Shown here piece after piece: positions 26,140 through 35,864 of a stretch of DNA of 64,000 nucleotides. Each line of letters starts with the position of its first letter. The stretch's first letter is position 1. The notes under the pieces are model-generated. The model was not told the origin of the DNA, did not search any database, and saw nothing but the letters and a program-made list of their open reading frames with translations. Source of the DNA: Candidatus Blautia faecipullorum (GTDB taxonomy: Bacteria; Bacillota; Clostridia; Lachnospirales; Lachnospiraceae); NCBI GenBank assembly GCA_019115125.1, contig DXEG01000008.1:1-64000 (forward strand), written 5' to 3'. The position numbers and the translations under genes are program-made.

Positions 26140-27141
26140 ATGGCAGATAAAGAATTATTAAAAGGAAAAGTAGCGATAGTAACGGGTTCCGGGCAGGGAG
26201 TGGGACGAGCTTTGGCAATCGCTTTAGCTGATCATGGAGCCATGGTGGTGACGAATAACCGCAGACCAGGGTCTACCGGAAATGCTATGCTCACAGAAGA
26301 CCAGTATGACAGACTGTCCGATGAAAAAAAGGAATGGTATGACCGGGTACAGAAAGAGCTAAATGGAGATGCCGAGACTACAGCCCAGACTATCCGCCGT
26401 CGAGGCGGTGAGGCAACCGCATGTTTTGCGGATATTTCAAAATTTGACGAGGCCGACAGACTGATACAGACAGCGGTAAATACATACGGAGGGGTAGATA
26501 TTCTATGTAATGTGGCGGGGGCATTTGGGATCTGCGACATTGACCAGATTAGCGAGGAACTATGGAATAAGGTTACAGATATCAAACCAAAAGGATACTT
26601 CCATACAATGCGTTTTGCTATTCCCCATATGAAAAAGAAGCATTTTGGGCGGATTATTAATTGTACCAGCCGAGCGTTTATGGGAGATGTAATTAAACAC
26701 GCAGAATATTGCGCCGCGAATGCAGGAGTAGTGGGGCTGACCAGAGGAGCGGCTGTGGAGCTTAGGGAGTATGGGATCACATGCAATGCTTTTGGACCAT
26801 TTGCCAAGACACGGGCAGCTTATGAGCTGGAAGCTCTGTCGCTTGCGTCAGAAAAGACGGTTCATTCCGAAGGAATGGGCAAGATTCCCACTTTTGAGCA
26901 GACTCCGGATCCATGCATGATTGTTCCTTTCCTTCTTTATCTGGCCTCGGACTACGGGGAGAAGATCAGTGGAAGTGTATTTACTCTTTCAGGAAATACG
27001 ATACAGCTTCACCAGGAGCCTGTTGTGTGCCGGATGCTTGAAAAATTCGGAACAGAGCCCTGGACTGTGGAAGAAATAGTCAGGAGCGCGCCGCGGTCAC
27101 TTTTGAAAAATTATCAGAGTATCGCCGATGGAATCCTATAA
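26140..27141 (+). CDS. Short-chain dehydrogenase/reductase with atypical YxxxN active site
   Basis: 333 residues, longer than classical 250-residue SDRs because of an insertion near residue 55-85. NAD(P) binding is through VAIVTGSGQGVGRAL, and the NxxG region is LCNVAGAFG. The catalytic serine is probably in INCTSRAF. The usual YxxxK reads Y-C-A-A-N (AEYCAANAGVVGLTR), so the catalytic lysine is replaced by asparagine; the codon is AAT. It is otherwise intact and well placed (AAAGGAGAAG site) ahead of GRE1. It may have altered catalysis or a binding role. Confidence 0.85.
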   Translation: MADKELLKGKVAIVTGSGQGVGRALAIALADHGAMVVTNNRRPGSTGNAMLTEDQYDRLSDEKKEWYDRVQKELNGDAETTAQTIRRRGGEATACFADISKFDEADRLIQTAVNTYGGVDILCNVAGAFGICDIDQISEELWNKVTDIKPKGYFHTMRFAIPHMKKKHFGRIINCTSRAFMGDVIKHAEYCAANAGVVGLTRGAAVELREYGITCNAFGPFAKTRAAYELEALSLASEKTVHSEGMGKIPTFEQTPDPCMIVPFLLYLASDYGEKISGSVFTLSGNTIQLHQEPVVCRMLEKFGTEPWTVEEIVRSAPRSLLKNYQSIADGIL

Positions 27142-27249
27142 TCACAAAATTGTATTAACAAATTAAAATTGTTTATATTGAAAATATTGGCCAATACACA
27201 ACCTCTTTTTTCTTTTTTGTCAGAAAAAAGTATGGCATAATATAAGTGA

Positions 27250-27261
27250 TAAAACGATTTA
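27250..27261. promoter_or_regulatory. Candidate LacI-type operator upstream of GRE1
   Basis: TAAAACGATTTA is a CG-centred palindrome with one mismatch pair, 40 bases before the GRE1 ATG and just after a TATAAT-like element around 27236-27243. It resembles, but is not identical to, the GCAATCGATTTC sites. Confidence 0.35.
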
Positions 27262-27300
27262 CGGAGACTGCAAAAATAAAAAGGAAAAGGAGGAAATGAA

Positions 27301-29748
27301 ATGTATGCTTTTAAACCAGTAACAGCACGGATTAACAAGATGCACATGTTAATTCGAGACAGAGTGATTCAGACAGATGCAGAACGGGCCATGATCACAA
27401 CGGAGTTTGTGAAGGAAAATGAATATATGGTTCCTTTTCTCCGCCGTCCCATGATCTTAAAATCCATATGTGAAAAAATGACGATTCGTGTGGAAGATTT
27501 TGAGCTTATTGTGGGGAATACTTCTAAGAATTTTTGCGGAGCAGGGATTCAGCCGGATTGGACGGGAAGTGGATGGATCCCGGAAGCGATAGAAGAGGGC
27601 AGATGGACGCTTAAAGAAGATGGACTGTACCATAATCCGGAATCGGATGGACTGCCTATGTCCATGGCGCTGGAGGATTATAAAGCGCTGATATCTATCC
27701 GGGATTACTGGAAAGGACGCACATACAGTGACGTGGCGGCATCCTGGCAGCCCCAGGGATATGAGGAGCTATGTCGTGTCAACGTATCGGCTACCCGGAC
27801 GGGGATGCCTTTGTTGAATATTCCTTCCGGACACCTGACCGCAGGTTTCAAAAAAATAATAAACAAAGGTTACCGTTCGATCAGAAGTGAAGCTCAGGAC
27901 TGGCTGGACAGTCATGTAAATGATTTAATGGGGGCAGATGCGGAAAAAGCAATGTTTTATACGGCGGCGGTGATCGTATGCGATGCGGCATCTGTTTATG
28001 TACGGCGTTATGGGGAAAAATGTCTGGAAAAATCAGAAAAATGTCAAAACGAAAACCGTAAAGAAGAATTGAAGACTATGGGAGAAAGTCTTTTGTGGAT
28101 TTCAGAAAATCCGTGCAGAACCTTCTGGGAAGCCTGCCAGCAGGCAATTCTTTATCAGCATTTACTGAAAATGTCAAATCTGGGTGACGCAGGATCCTTT
28201 GGCAGGTTTGACCAATACACCTGGCCTTATCTGAAAAAGGAGCTGGAGGAAGGCACATTGACAATGGAACAGGCTCAGGAGATCACAGACGCGTTTTTTT
28301 TGAAGATTAACTCCATGTATACAGGAGGAGATCCGAAGATCGTGCAGATTACTGGAATTGGAAATACATATCTCCATACCACGCTTGGAGGAACGGATCC
28401 GGAAACCGGGGAGGATGCGTCGAATCCCGTGACTTATATGGCCCTGGAAAGTGTCGGCCGTCTTGGGCTACATGATCCTACCATTTCTCTCAGGATCAAC
28501 AAAGATACTCCGGATAGTCTTTGGAAACTTGCCATTGAGACATCACGGCGTGTAGGCGGACTTCCATTGTTCCAGAATGATGATGTGATTGTGCCTGGGA
28601 TAGTAAGAGAGATGGGATTTTCATTGAAGGATGCCAGAGACTATGCGATTATAGGATGCCAGGAAATCACTGGTTCTGGTAATGATTATTCTGCGGCGAA
28701 TGGAGTAGTTCCTCCGCATGCCACTATTCATTATAGTATTGTCCTGGATATGGCGATCAATAATGGGATAAATCCAATGAATGGAGAACAGTGCTCCATT
28801 CATACAGGATATTTGTATGAAATGACTTCTTTTGAGGAAGTAAAAGCAGCATGGGCAAAACTGGCAGAGTATTTTCTCAGGGCGCAGGTTTCTTTAAATA
28901 ACTGTATGGAATATTTTGTACAGTATCTGACTCCCCATGCAATTCTTTCCATTTCACTGGAAGGATGTATGGAGTCTGGAAAGGACTGCACTGCCGGAGG
29001 GGCAAAATATAATTCTTACGGCGGTACAGCTACCGGACTGGCTACCGTAGCGGATTCTCTGACTGCGATCAGATATATGTGTTTTGACAAAAAGCTTTGT
29101 ACCACAAAGGAACTTTATGATGCAGTAATGGCAAACTGGGAAGGGTATGAACCACTGCGCCAGCAGATTATCAATGAAGTGCCTCATTTCGGCAATAATG
29201 ATCCCTATGCAGATGAGCAGATGCAGTGGGTTGTAACTGTTTATGCGGATATGTGCTGCAGGTGTTCTTCAAGCCGGACCCCAATTTTTAAAGCCGGATT
29301 GTACGGTGCGGCGGATCATGTGCATCAGGGGTACACGACATGGGCGACACCGGACGGGCGATTCGCGGGACAGCCTATTGCGGATGCGGCCAGTCCGGTA
29401 CAGGGGCGTGATACTCATGGGCCAACGGCGGTTTTTTCATCTTCGCTGTGTTATGATCATTCGCGGTTTATGGATGGCGTGTGTCTGAATATCCGTATGC
29501 ATCCCTCTGCCCTCAGTAATGAAGAAGGAATTTGCAAACTTCGGGATATGATCAAGACATATATGCAGGACGGCGGAGCGGAGGTACAGTTTAACGTAGT
29601 ATCTACAGAGACAATGAAAAAAGCTCAGGAAAAACCTGAGGAATACCGCAATCTGGTCGTCCGGATAGCCGGGTACTCTGCTTATTTTGTGGAGCTGTCC
29701 AAAGATTGTCAGGATGACCTGATCGCGAGAAATGAGAATATGATCTGA
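27301..29748 (+). CDS. Glycyl radical enzyme 1 (PFL/eliminase superfamily, unassigned clade)
   Basis: 815 residues, full length for GRE dehydratases and lyases. Catalysis uses a backbone glycyl radical at Gly791 (VVRIAGYSAYFVELSKDCQDDLI), which generates a thiyl radical at Cys453. Around the cysteine the sequence is IIGCQEITGSG, so the C-x-E pair typical of eliminases (C453/E455) is kept, but the usual GCVEP reads GCQEI. The GGAKYNSYGG segment is also conserved. It is oxygen-sensitive, cytosolic and needs a radical SAM activase, probably the one at 38150. It is closely paralogous to the gene at 31397. The substrate is unknown; choline lyase, hydroxyproline dehydratase or propanediol dehydratase context genes are not present. 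Confidence 0.9.
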   Translation: MYAFKPVTARINKMHMLIRDRVIQTDAERAMITTEFVKENEYMVPFLRRPMILKSICEKMTIRVEDFELIVGNTSKNFCGAGIQPDWTGSGWIPEAIEEGRWTLKEDGLYHNPESDGLPMSMALEDYKALISIRDYWKGRTYSDVAASWQPQGYEELCRVNVSATRTGMPLLNIPSGHLTAGFKKIINKGYRSIRSEAQDWLDSHVNDLMGADAEKAMFYTAAVIVCDAASVYVRRYGEKCLEKSEKCQNENRKEELKTMGESLLWISENPCRTFWEACQQAILYQHLLKMSNLGDAGSFGRFDQYTWPYLKKELEEGTLTMEQAQEITDAFFLKINSMYTGGDPKIVQITGIGNTYLHTTLGGTDPETGEDASNPVTYMALESVGRLGLHDPTISLRINKDTPDSLWKLAIETSRRVGGLPLFQNDDVIVPGIVREMGFSLKDARDYAIIGCQEITGSGNDYSAANGVVPPHATIHYSIVLDMAINNGINPMNGEQCSIHTGYLYEMTSFEEVKAAWAKLAEYFLRAQVSLNNCMEYFVQYLTPHAILSISLEGCMESGKDCTAGGAKYNSYGGTATGLATVADSLTAIRYMCFDKKLCTTKELYDAVMANWEGYEPLRQQIINEVPHFGNNDPYADEQMQWVVTVYADMCCRCSSSRTPIFKAGLYGAADHVHQGYTTWATPDGRFAGQPIADAASPVQGRDTHGPTAVFSSSLCYDHSRFMDGVCLNIRMHPSALSNEEGICKLRDMIKTYMQDGGAEVQFNVVSTETMKKAQEKPEEYRNLVVRIAGYSAYFVELSKDCQDDLIARNENMI

Positions 29749-29836
29749 CAGGCAAGATCAAAAATATGAACAGCAGGAGGAAACCCTCAGAAGGGTACCT
29801 GTATGCAAAAAAACATGGCAGTAAGGAGGTAACAAG

Positions 29837-30640
29837 ATGATTATTATCGGTGAAAAAATAAACGGCTCCATCCCGGTGGTGGCGGATGCTATCGCTGCCA
29901 GGGACGCGGAATTTATCAAAAACCGGGCCAGAATGCAGGCGGAGGCAGGGGCAACATATATTGACTGCTGTGCCTCTGTACCGGAGGAGACGGAAGCGGA
30001 GACCCTCAAGTGGATGATCGACTGCATCCAGGAGGCGACGGATCTCCCTATCTCCGTGGACAGCCCCAGCGCCAAGGTTCTGGCTGAGGTGATTCCTTAT
30101 TGTAAGAGACCAGGGCTTGTAAATTCTGTATCCGGCGAGGGAGACAAGATGGACGTGATCTTCCCATTGATCGCGGATACCAAATGGGAAGTGATCTGTC
30201 TTCTGTCCGACGACACGGGGATCCCCAAGAGTGCCGAGGACAGGCTGAAGGTTTTCGACAAAGTGATGGAAAAGGCGAAGGACTACGGGATCAGCCCCTC
30301 CAGGATGCATATCGATCCCCTGGTGGAAATGCTCTGTACATCCGAGGACGGGATCGCCATGAATGTGGAGGTGATCAGCACCGTTCGAGAACGCTATCCA
30401 AGCATCCATATCACGGCGGCGGTCAGCAATATTTCCTTTAATCTTCCAGTGCGGAAAATGATTAATCTGGGATTTACCGTTCTGGCTATGAACGCGGGGC
30501 TGGACAGCGCGATCCTGGATCCGACCAACAGAGACATGATGGGAGTGATCTACGCCACGGAGGCACTGTTGGGAGAGGACGAGTACTGCATGGAGTATAT
30601 CAGCGCGTATCGAGAAGGGATCTTCGGCCCGAGAAAGTAA
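29837..30640 (+). CDS. Methyltetrahydrofolate:corrinoid methyltransferase (DHPS-like, AcsE/MTII type)
   Basis: 267-residue TIM barrel of the pterin-binding family. It starts with IIIGEKINGSIPVVADAI and carries the ATYIDCCASV, LPISVDSP and HIDPLVEML elements seen in AcsE and in methyltransferase II of O-demethylase systems. These enzymes carry methyl groups between a corrinoid protein and tetrahydrofolate. It is separated by 97 bases from the corrinoid protein gene and lies between two GRE genes. Codon choice is more GC-rich than in the flanking GREs, suggesting high expression or separate ancestry. Site TAAGGAGGT. Confidence 0.88.
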   Translation: MIIIGEKINGSIPVVADAIAARDAEFIKNRARMQAEAGATYIDCCASVPEETEAETLKWMIDCIQEATDLPISVDSPSAKVLAEVIPYCKRPGLVNSVSGEGDKMDVIFPLIADTKWEVICLLSDDTGIPKSAEDRLKVFDKVMEKAKDYGISPSRMHIDPLVEMLCTSEDGIAMNVEVISTVRERYPSIHITAAVSNISFNLPVRKMINLGFTVLAMNAGLDSAILDPTNRDMMGVIYATEALLGEDEYCMEYISAYREGIFGPRK

Positions 30641-30737
30641 TGAAAACATCAAACAGTATAAAAATATCTGGGATGAAATTGCGGAAGCTATCCCACAGTT
30701 AGAAAAAGACGAATCAAAAAATAGGAGGTAGACAAAA

Positions 30738-31373
30738 ATGGCAGGAATTCAGGAAGTTTATGATCTGGTGGCAAAAGGAAGGGCAAAAAAGGTGGCTGCG
30801 GCAGTAAACGAAGCGCTGGACGCAGGCTGCGATCCCACTGAGATCTTGAATCAGGGCATGATCGCGGCTATGGACGAGGTAGGCGCCAAGTTTAAAAACG
30901 GGGAAATTTTTGTTCCCGAAATGCTGGTAGCCGCGAAAGCCATGAAAAACGGAGTGGAGGTTCTGAAGCCCCACCTTGCGTCCGGCGTGGCGGGAGCGGC
31001 CGGAAAGGTGATCATTGGAACTGTATCCGGCGACCTTCATGACATCGGAAAGAACCTGGTAGCTATGATGCTGGAATCCTCAGGCTTTGAGGTGATCGAT
31101 CTGGGCGTGGATGTGCCCAAGGAAAAATTTGTGGAGGCATATGAGGCCAATCCTGACACGAAGCTAATCTGTTGCTCCGCTCTTCTGACGACGACCATGA
31201 ACGCCATGAAAGAGACGGTGGCGCTTCTGAACAGCGCGCCTTTCCGGGGCTGTATTAAGGTCATGGTAGGCGGCGCGCCTATCAGCCAGGAATTCGCGGA
31301 TGAGATCGGAGCGGACGCTTACACAGAGGACGCGGCGTCCTGCGCCCAGAGAGCAAAGGAACTGGTTTCATAG
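30738..31373 (+). CDS. Corrinoid (cobalamin-binding) methyl-carrier protein, MtaC/MtbC/OdmA-like
   Basis: 211 residues. The N-terminal four-helix cap (VYDLVAKGRAKKVAAAVNEAL…EIFVPEMLVAAKAMKNGVEVL) is followed by a B12-binding Rossmann domain. The cobalt-ligand motif is D99-x-H101-x-x-G104 (GDLHDIGKNLV), with VMVGGAPIS near the C-terminus. It would carry the methyl group from the UroD-type methyltransferase to the MTII encoded upstream. No corrinoid-reductive activator (RamA-like) is in the window, so it must be supplied elsewhere. Confidence 0.93.
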   Translation: MAGIQEVYDLVAKGRAKKVAAAVNEALDAGCDPTEILNQGMIAAMDEVGAKFKNGEIFVPEMLVAAKAMKNGVEVLKPHLASGVAGAAGKVIIGTVSGDLHDIGKNLVAMMLESSGFEVIDLGVDVPKEKFVEAYEANPDTKLICCSALLTTTMNAMKETVALLNSAPFRGCIKVMVGGAPISQEFADEIGADAYTEDAASCAQRAKELVS

Positions 31374-31396
31374 CAAAATGAAAGGAGGCCGCAGGA

Positions 31397-33844
31397 ATGT
31401 TTGAATTGAAACCTGTATCGGAACGAATGAAGCTTATGCACCGCACGATTCGGAACCGGGTAATCCAGAATGACGCAGAACGTGCCCTGATCATCACGGA
31501 TGTATTTCAGAAAAATGAGAATCTGGTTCCCATGCTGCGGCAGCCCCTTGTACTAAAAACCATTTGCCAGCGAATGACCGTACGGGTGGAGGACTTCGAG
31601 ATGCTGGTGGGGAACAGTGCGAAGAATTTCTGTGGGAACGGCATAGAACCGGACTGGATCGGAATAGGCTGGATTCCTGAGGCCATAAGTTCAGGAAAGT
31701 GGACTATGCATAAAGACGGCCTTTACCACAATCCACCGGGAGAGGAACTGAGGCTTTCCATGGCGCCGGAGGATTATGAAGCGCTGCTGTCGATTAAGGA
31801 CTATTGGGAAAATCATACTTATGACGATCTGATTAAACCCTGGACTCCTCCGGGATATGAGGAGCTGGCAAGAATAGAATGTTCTCCTGCGGGAAAGGGG
31901 AAACCATTCTTTCGGACAGCATCCGGACATTTGACGCCAGGATTTTCAAAAATCATTCACAGAGGGTATGCGAGCATACGGAAAGAAGCACAGGATTGGC
32001 TGGACGCTCATGTGAATAATCTGATGGGGGAGGATGCAGAGAAGGTTTTGTTTTATACAGCAGTTGTAATGAGCTGTGACGCAGCTTCCATATACGCGCG
32101 AAGATATAGCGCCAAATGTCTCGAAAAAGCTGCTGAATGTAACGACCCTCATCGAAAGGCAGAGCTGGAGAGTATGGCGGAAAGTCTGGAGTGGATTTCA
32201 GAAAAACCGTGCCGTACTTTCAGGGAGGCATGCCAGCAGACTCTTTTGTATCAGTATCTGCTTAAAATGTCCCATCTCAGCGACAGCGGGTCATATGGAA
32301 GATTTGATCAGTATACATGGCCGTTCCTGAAAAAAGATCTTGAAGAGGGACGCCTGACAATGGAAGAAGCACAGGAAATCGTAGATTGCTTCTTCCTGAA
32401 GGTAAATGCCAGCTATTCCGGCAGTGATCCTTATTTTGCTCAAATTATCGGAATTGGGAATACATATCTGCATACTACCATTGGAGGCGTGGATCCGAAA
32501 ACAGGAAAAGATGCAACGAATCCTGTCACTTATATGGTGCTGGAAAGCCTGGGCAGGATGAAACTGCATGATCCGACGATTTCTCTCAGGGTGCACAAAG
32601 ATACGCCGGATGATCTGTGGGTAACTGCCATTGAGACGTCCAAGCTGGTGGGCGGCCTTCCTTTGTTCCAAAATGACGAGGTGATCATACCGGGAATGAT
32701 GAGAGAAATGGGCTTTACGTTGGAGGACGCCAGGGATTATGCCATTATAGGATGTCAGGAGATTACTGGTTCCGGAAATAATTATTCCTGTGCAAACGGC
32801 ACCTGCCCGCCGCATTCTTATATGCATTACAGTACACTTTTGGATATAGCTGTCAATGATGGACGAAATCCCAGAAATGGTGAACAGGGTTCTCTGCACA
32901 CAGGATTTTTGTATGATATGAAGTCCATTGATGAAGTGAAGGAGGCATGGAAACAAACCGCACGCTATTACTTAAAAGCCCAGGTCTCTATGAATAATTA
33001 TGTAGAGTATTTTATTAAATATCATACCCCCTATCCGATTCTTTCTTTATCCCTGGACGGCTGTATGGAATCGGGAAAGGATTGCACTTCAGGCGGGGCA
33101 AAATATAATTCCTATGGTGGGACGGCCACGGGTCTTGCTACAGTTGCGGATTCTCTTACCACGATCAAATATATGTGCTTCGATAAAAAGCTTTGTACAA
33201 CAAGAGAGCTGTATGACGCAGTGATGGCAAACTGGGAAGGCTATGAGCCGCTGCGCCAGCAGATTATTAACCAGGTTCCCCATTTTGGGAATAATGATCC
33301 TTATGCGGACGAGCAAATGCGTTGGGTAACACACACATATCACGAGCTCTGCAGGGAATGTTATTCTGCCCGTACCCATATTTATAAGGCGGGGCTGTAC
33401 GGAGCGGCGGATCATGTTGGACAGGGATATACCACCTGGGCTACCCCGGACGGGCGTTTTGCCGGAAAACCTATTGCAGACGCGGCCAGTCCGGTACAGG
33501 GGCGTGATACCCATGGACCTACAGCGGTGTTTGCTTCGTCCCTTTGCTATGATCATTCCCGTTTTATGGATGGCGTATGTCTGAATCTCCGCATACATCC
33601 GTCAGCGGTCAGCAATTCAGAGGGGATGATCAAACTCGCCAGTATGGTAAAAACATATATGGCTAATGGAGGAGCGGAAGTACAGTTTAATATTGTGTCC
33701 ACGGAAACAATGAGAGCGGCCCAGGAAAATCCCGAGGAATACCGGGATCTGGTAGTTCGTATTGCAGGATACTCCGTATATTTTGTGGAGCTTTCCAGAG
33801 ACTGTCAGGATGATCTGATCAGCCGTACGGAAAATATGATTTAG
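31397..33844 (+). CDS. Glycyl radical enzyme 2 (close paralogue of GRE1)
   Basis: 815 residues, colinear with GRE1 throughout and most similar in the C-terminal half. Active cysteine C453 lies in IIGCQEITGSGNNYS, with E455 two residues on, and glycyl radical G791 is in VVRIAGYSVYFVELSRDCQDDLI. The GCQEI variation is shared with GRE1, so the pair form one clade. Differences are concentrated in the N-terminal half (for example SAPAGKGKPFFRT-type loop against SATRTGMPLLNI in GRE1), as expected for divergent substrates. It follows the corrinoid gene by 23 bases and has AAAGGAGG upstream. Confidence 0.9.
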   Translation: MFELKPVSERMKLMHRTIRNRVIQNDAERALIITDVFQKNENLVPMLRQPLVLKTICQRMTVRVEDFEMLVGNSAKNFCGNGIEPDWIGIGWIPEAISSGKWTMHKDGLYHNPPGEELRLSMAPEDYEALLSIKDYWENHTYDDLIKPWTPPGYEELARIECSPAGKGKPFFRTASGHLTPGFSKIIHRGYASIRKEAQDWLDAHVNNLMGEDAEKVLFYTAVVMSCDAASIYARRYSAKCLEKAAECNDPHRKAELESMAESLEWISEKPCRTFREACQQTLLYQYLLKMSHLSDSGSYGRFDQYTWPFLKKDLEEGRLTMEEAQEIVDCFFLKVNASYSGSDPYFAQIIGIGNTYLHTTIGGVDPKTGKDATNPVTYMVLESLGRMKLHDPTISLRVHKDTPDDLWVTAIETSKLVGGLPLFQNDEVIIPGMMREMGFTLEDARDYAIIGCQEITGSGNNYSCANGTCPPHSYMHYSTLLDIAVNDGRNPRNGEQGSLHTGFLYDMKSIDEVKEAWKQTARYYLKAQVSMNNYVEYFIKYHTPYPILSLSLDGCMESGKDCTSGGAKYNSYGGTATGLATVADSLTTIKYMCFDKKLCTTRELYDAVMANWEGYEPLRQQIINQVPHFGNNDPYADEQMRWVTHTYHELCRECYSARTHIYKAGLYGAADHVGQGYTTWATPDGRFAGKPIADAASPVQGRDTHGPTAVFASSLCYDHSRFMDGVCLNLRIHPSAVSNSEGMIKLASMVKTYMANGGAEVQFNIVSTETMRAAQENPEEYRDLVVRIAGYSVYFVELSRDCQDDLISRTENMI

Positions 33845-33860
33845 AGGACAGGAGGACAGA

Positions 33861-35837
33861 ATGTATAACCGATTGTTTTCAAAATTGAATATAGGAAAAA
33901 TGACCGTTCCCAACCGTATTGTGATGACTGCAATGGGAAACCACCTGGCAAATCCGGACGGAACAGTATCCGAAGCGGATTTGGCATTTTATGGAGCAAG
34001 AGCCAGGGGCGGAGTGGGACTGGTTATTACAGAATGTGCATGTGTTGATTTTGATACAGGAAAGGGAAATCTAAGACAGCTCGCGGCAGATGATGATAAA
34101 CATGTGGAAGGACTTGCCAGGCTGGCACGGGAAATACATAAATATGGTTCCAGGATCGCCGTTCAGCTTTATCATCCTGGGAGACAGGGAATAGCGGCCC
34201 TGAATCAGGTTGACAGCATGAAATCCTCCAGTAAAACAGAGTGTCAGTGTGTGCATCAGCCAACCCATGAAATGAGCAAAGCAGAAATCCGTGAGATGGT
34301 AGAAAAGTTTGCAGAAGGGGCGGAAAGACTGAAAAAAGCGGGTATAGATGCGGTAGAGCTTCATGGTGCCCATGGATATCTGATCGGCCAATTCCTAAGT
34401 CCTTACACAAATAAGCGGACAGATGAATATGGCGGCTCTTTTGAGAACCGTATGCGTTTTCTGGATGAGATCATAGACGCAGTCCGCAGGGCGTGCGGGC
34501 CGGACTATCCGATTATTGTGAGATATTCGGTTGACGAGCATATGGACTATGCCGGACTGCCGGAGGAAGGCCTGCATTTACAGGATGGGATTGAGATAGC
34601 GGTTCATCTGGAAGATAAAGGAATCGATGCATTGGATATAAGCGCAGGTATTTATGAGACGATGAATACAGCCTGGGAGCCGGTGGGATTTGAGCAGGGA
34701 TGGAAAGCGGAAGGTCCGGCAGAGGTAAAAAAAGCTGTGCATATTCCTGTGATCGGGGCGGCTGTAATACGGGAGCCGGATTTTGCGGAAAAACTTCTCG
34801 AAGAGAAAAAAATGGATTTTATTGGATCCGCCAGAACATTTTTCGCGGACCCGGAATGGTCCAGAAAAACCCGCGAGGGAAAGGAGAAGGAAATACGAAA
34901 GTGCATCTCCTGTCTGTATTGTATGGAAACACTGATGCAGGCAGACACAAGTTCTGTCGCCATGGGATGCGCTGTGAATTTTGAGGGCTGCAGAGAGACA
35001 CAATACTCGTCAGAAAAGTTGAAAAAAGATGGAAACGGGCGCAGGGTCGCAGTAATAGGGGCAGGGCCTTCGGGCATGGAGGCGGCGAGGATATTGGCAA
35101 AACGCGGATTCTGTCCTGTCGTTTTTGAGAAACAGGAGGAACCCGGCGGTCAGATTATACTTGCAGAAAAACCACCTGGAAAGAAGAAAACAGGATGGTT
35201 GTCACAATATCTTTATGGGGAACTGAAAAGACATAAAGTGGAGATGCATTTTGGACAGCCTGCCGATTTGGAGAAATTAAAGATGATAAATCCGTACGCA
35301 GTTTTTATAGCGCAGGGTTCGCTTCCGGCTTTGCCCAAGTCTATTCCCGGACTCGACGGGGAGCATGTGTATACGCCGGACAAAATACTGTCTGGAGAGG
35401 TACAGCTCAGAGGAATAAGGATTGCGGTAATAGGATCAGGTATGACAGGGATTGAGACAGCAGAATTTCTTGAGGCGCAGGGGAACAACGTATCTGTATT
35501 TGAAATGGAAAAAGAGATCGGACCGGGAATATTTTTTCAGAATCTGGTTGATGTAATGAAACGGATTCAGGAGTCGGGAACGGCTCTCTACCCTCAGCAC
35601 CGTCTGATAAGAATTGAAGAAAGAACTGCCATATTTGAACATACATGTACAGGTGAGAAACTCTGTTACGATTTTGATGCTTTTGTCGTATCGCTGGGAA
35701 CAAGGCCAAATGAAGAACATGTGCGGGAAATAGAACAAAGTTTTGACAGAGTGGTTCTCCTGGGAGACGCTGGAAAACCAGGGAGGATCGAGCAGGCTAT
35801 TCGGACAGGATATCTTGCTGCCGCAGAGCTGAGATAG
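33861..35837 (+). CDS. Old-yellow-enzyme/FAD NADH-dependent reductase (2,4-dienoyl-CoA reductase / BaiCD-like)
   Basis: 658 residues with three parts. An N-terminal FMN TIM barrel runs to residue ~340 (NRIVMTAMGNHLA, YHPGRQG, HGAHGYLIGQFLSPYTNKRTDEYGG split across the barrel). A 4Fe-4S site follows (CISCLYCMETLMQ…GCAVN). Then come FAD and NAD(P)H domains (VAVIGAGPSGMEAA and IAVIGSGMTGIETA). Such enzymes reduce activated C=C bonds or carry out reductive deoxygenation or demethylation. It begins 16 bases after GRE2, consistent with reduction of an unsaturated product of the pathway. Confidence 0.92.
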   Translation: MYNRLFSKLNIGKMTVPNRIVMTAMGNHLANPDGTVSEADLAFYGARARGGVGLVITECACVDFDTGKGNLRQLAADDDKHVEGLARLAREIHKYGSRIAVQLYHPGRQGIAALNQVDSMKSSSKTECQCVHQPTHEMSKAEIREMVEKFAEGAERLKKAGIDAVELHGAHGYLIGQFLSPYTNKRTDEYGGSFENRMRFLDEIIDAVRRACGPDYPIIVRYSVDEHMDYAGLPEEGLHLQDGIEIAVHLEDKGIDALDISAGIYETMNTAWEPVGFEQGWKAEGPAEVKKAVHIPVIGAAVIREPDFAEKLLEEKKMDFIGSARTFFADPEWSRKTREGKEKEIRKCISCLYCMETLMQADTSSVAMGCAVNFEGCRETQYSSEKLKKDGNGRRVAVIGAGPSGMEAARILAKRGFCPVVFEKQEEPGGQIILAEKPPGKKKTGWLSQYLYGELKRHKVEMHFGQPADLEKLKMINPYAVFIAQGSLPALPKSIPGLDGEHVYTPDKILSGEVQLRGIRIAVIGSGMTGIETAEFLEAQGNNVSVFEMEKEIGPGIFFQNLVDVMKRIQESGTALYPQHRLIRIEERTAIFEHTCTGEKLCYDFDAFVVSLGTRPNEEHVREIEQSFDRVVLLGDAGKPGRIEQAIRTGYLAAAELR

Positions 35838-35864
35838 GATCAGGAAGCAGAGGAGGAAAAGGGC

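Noticed and set aside
27301-29748. Pyruvate formate-lyase or choline TMA-lyase assignment for GRE1
   Set aside because: PFL has adjacent CC cysteines at the active site, absent here; microcompartment or cut-operon genes that accompany choline lyase are missing, and the motif is GCQEI.
29603-30652. Long minus-strand frame opposite the methyl-THF methyltransferase
   Set aside because: Antisense shadow of a GC-rich gene; no start signal, no domain, and sense-strand motifs are unequivocal.
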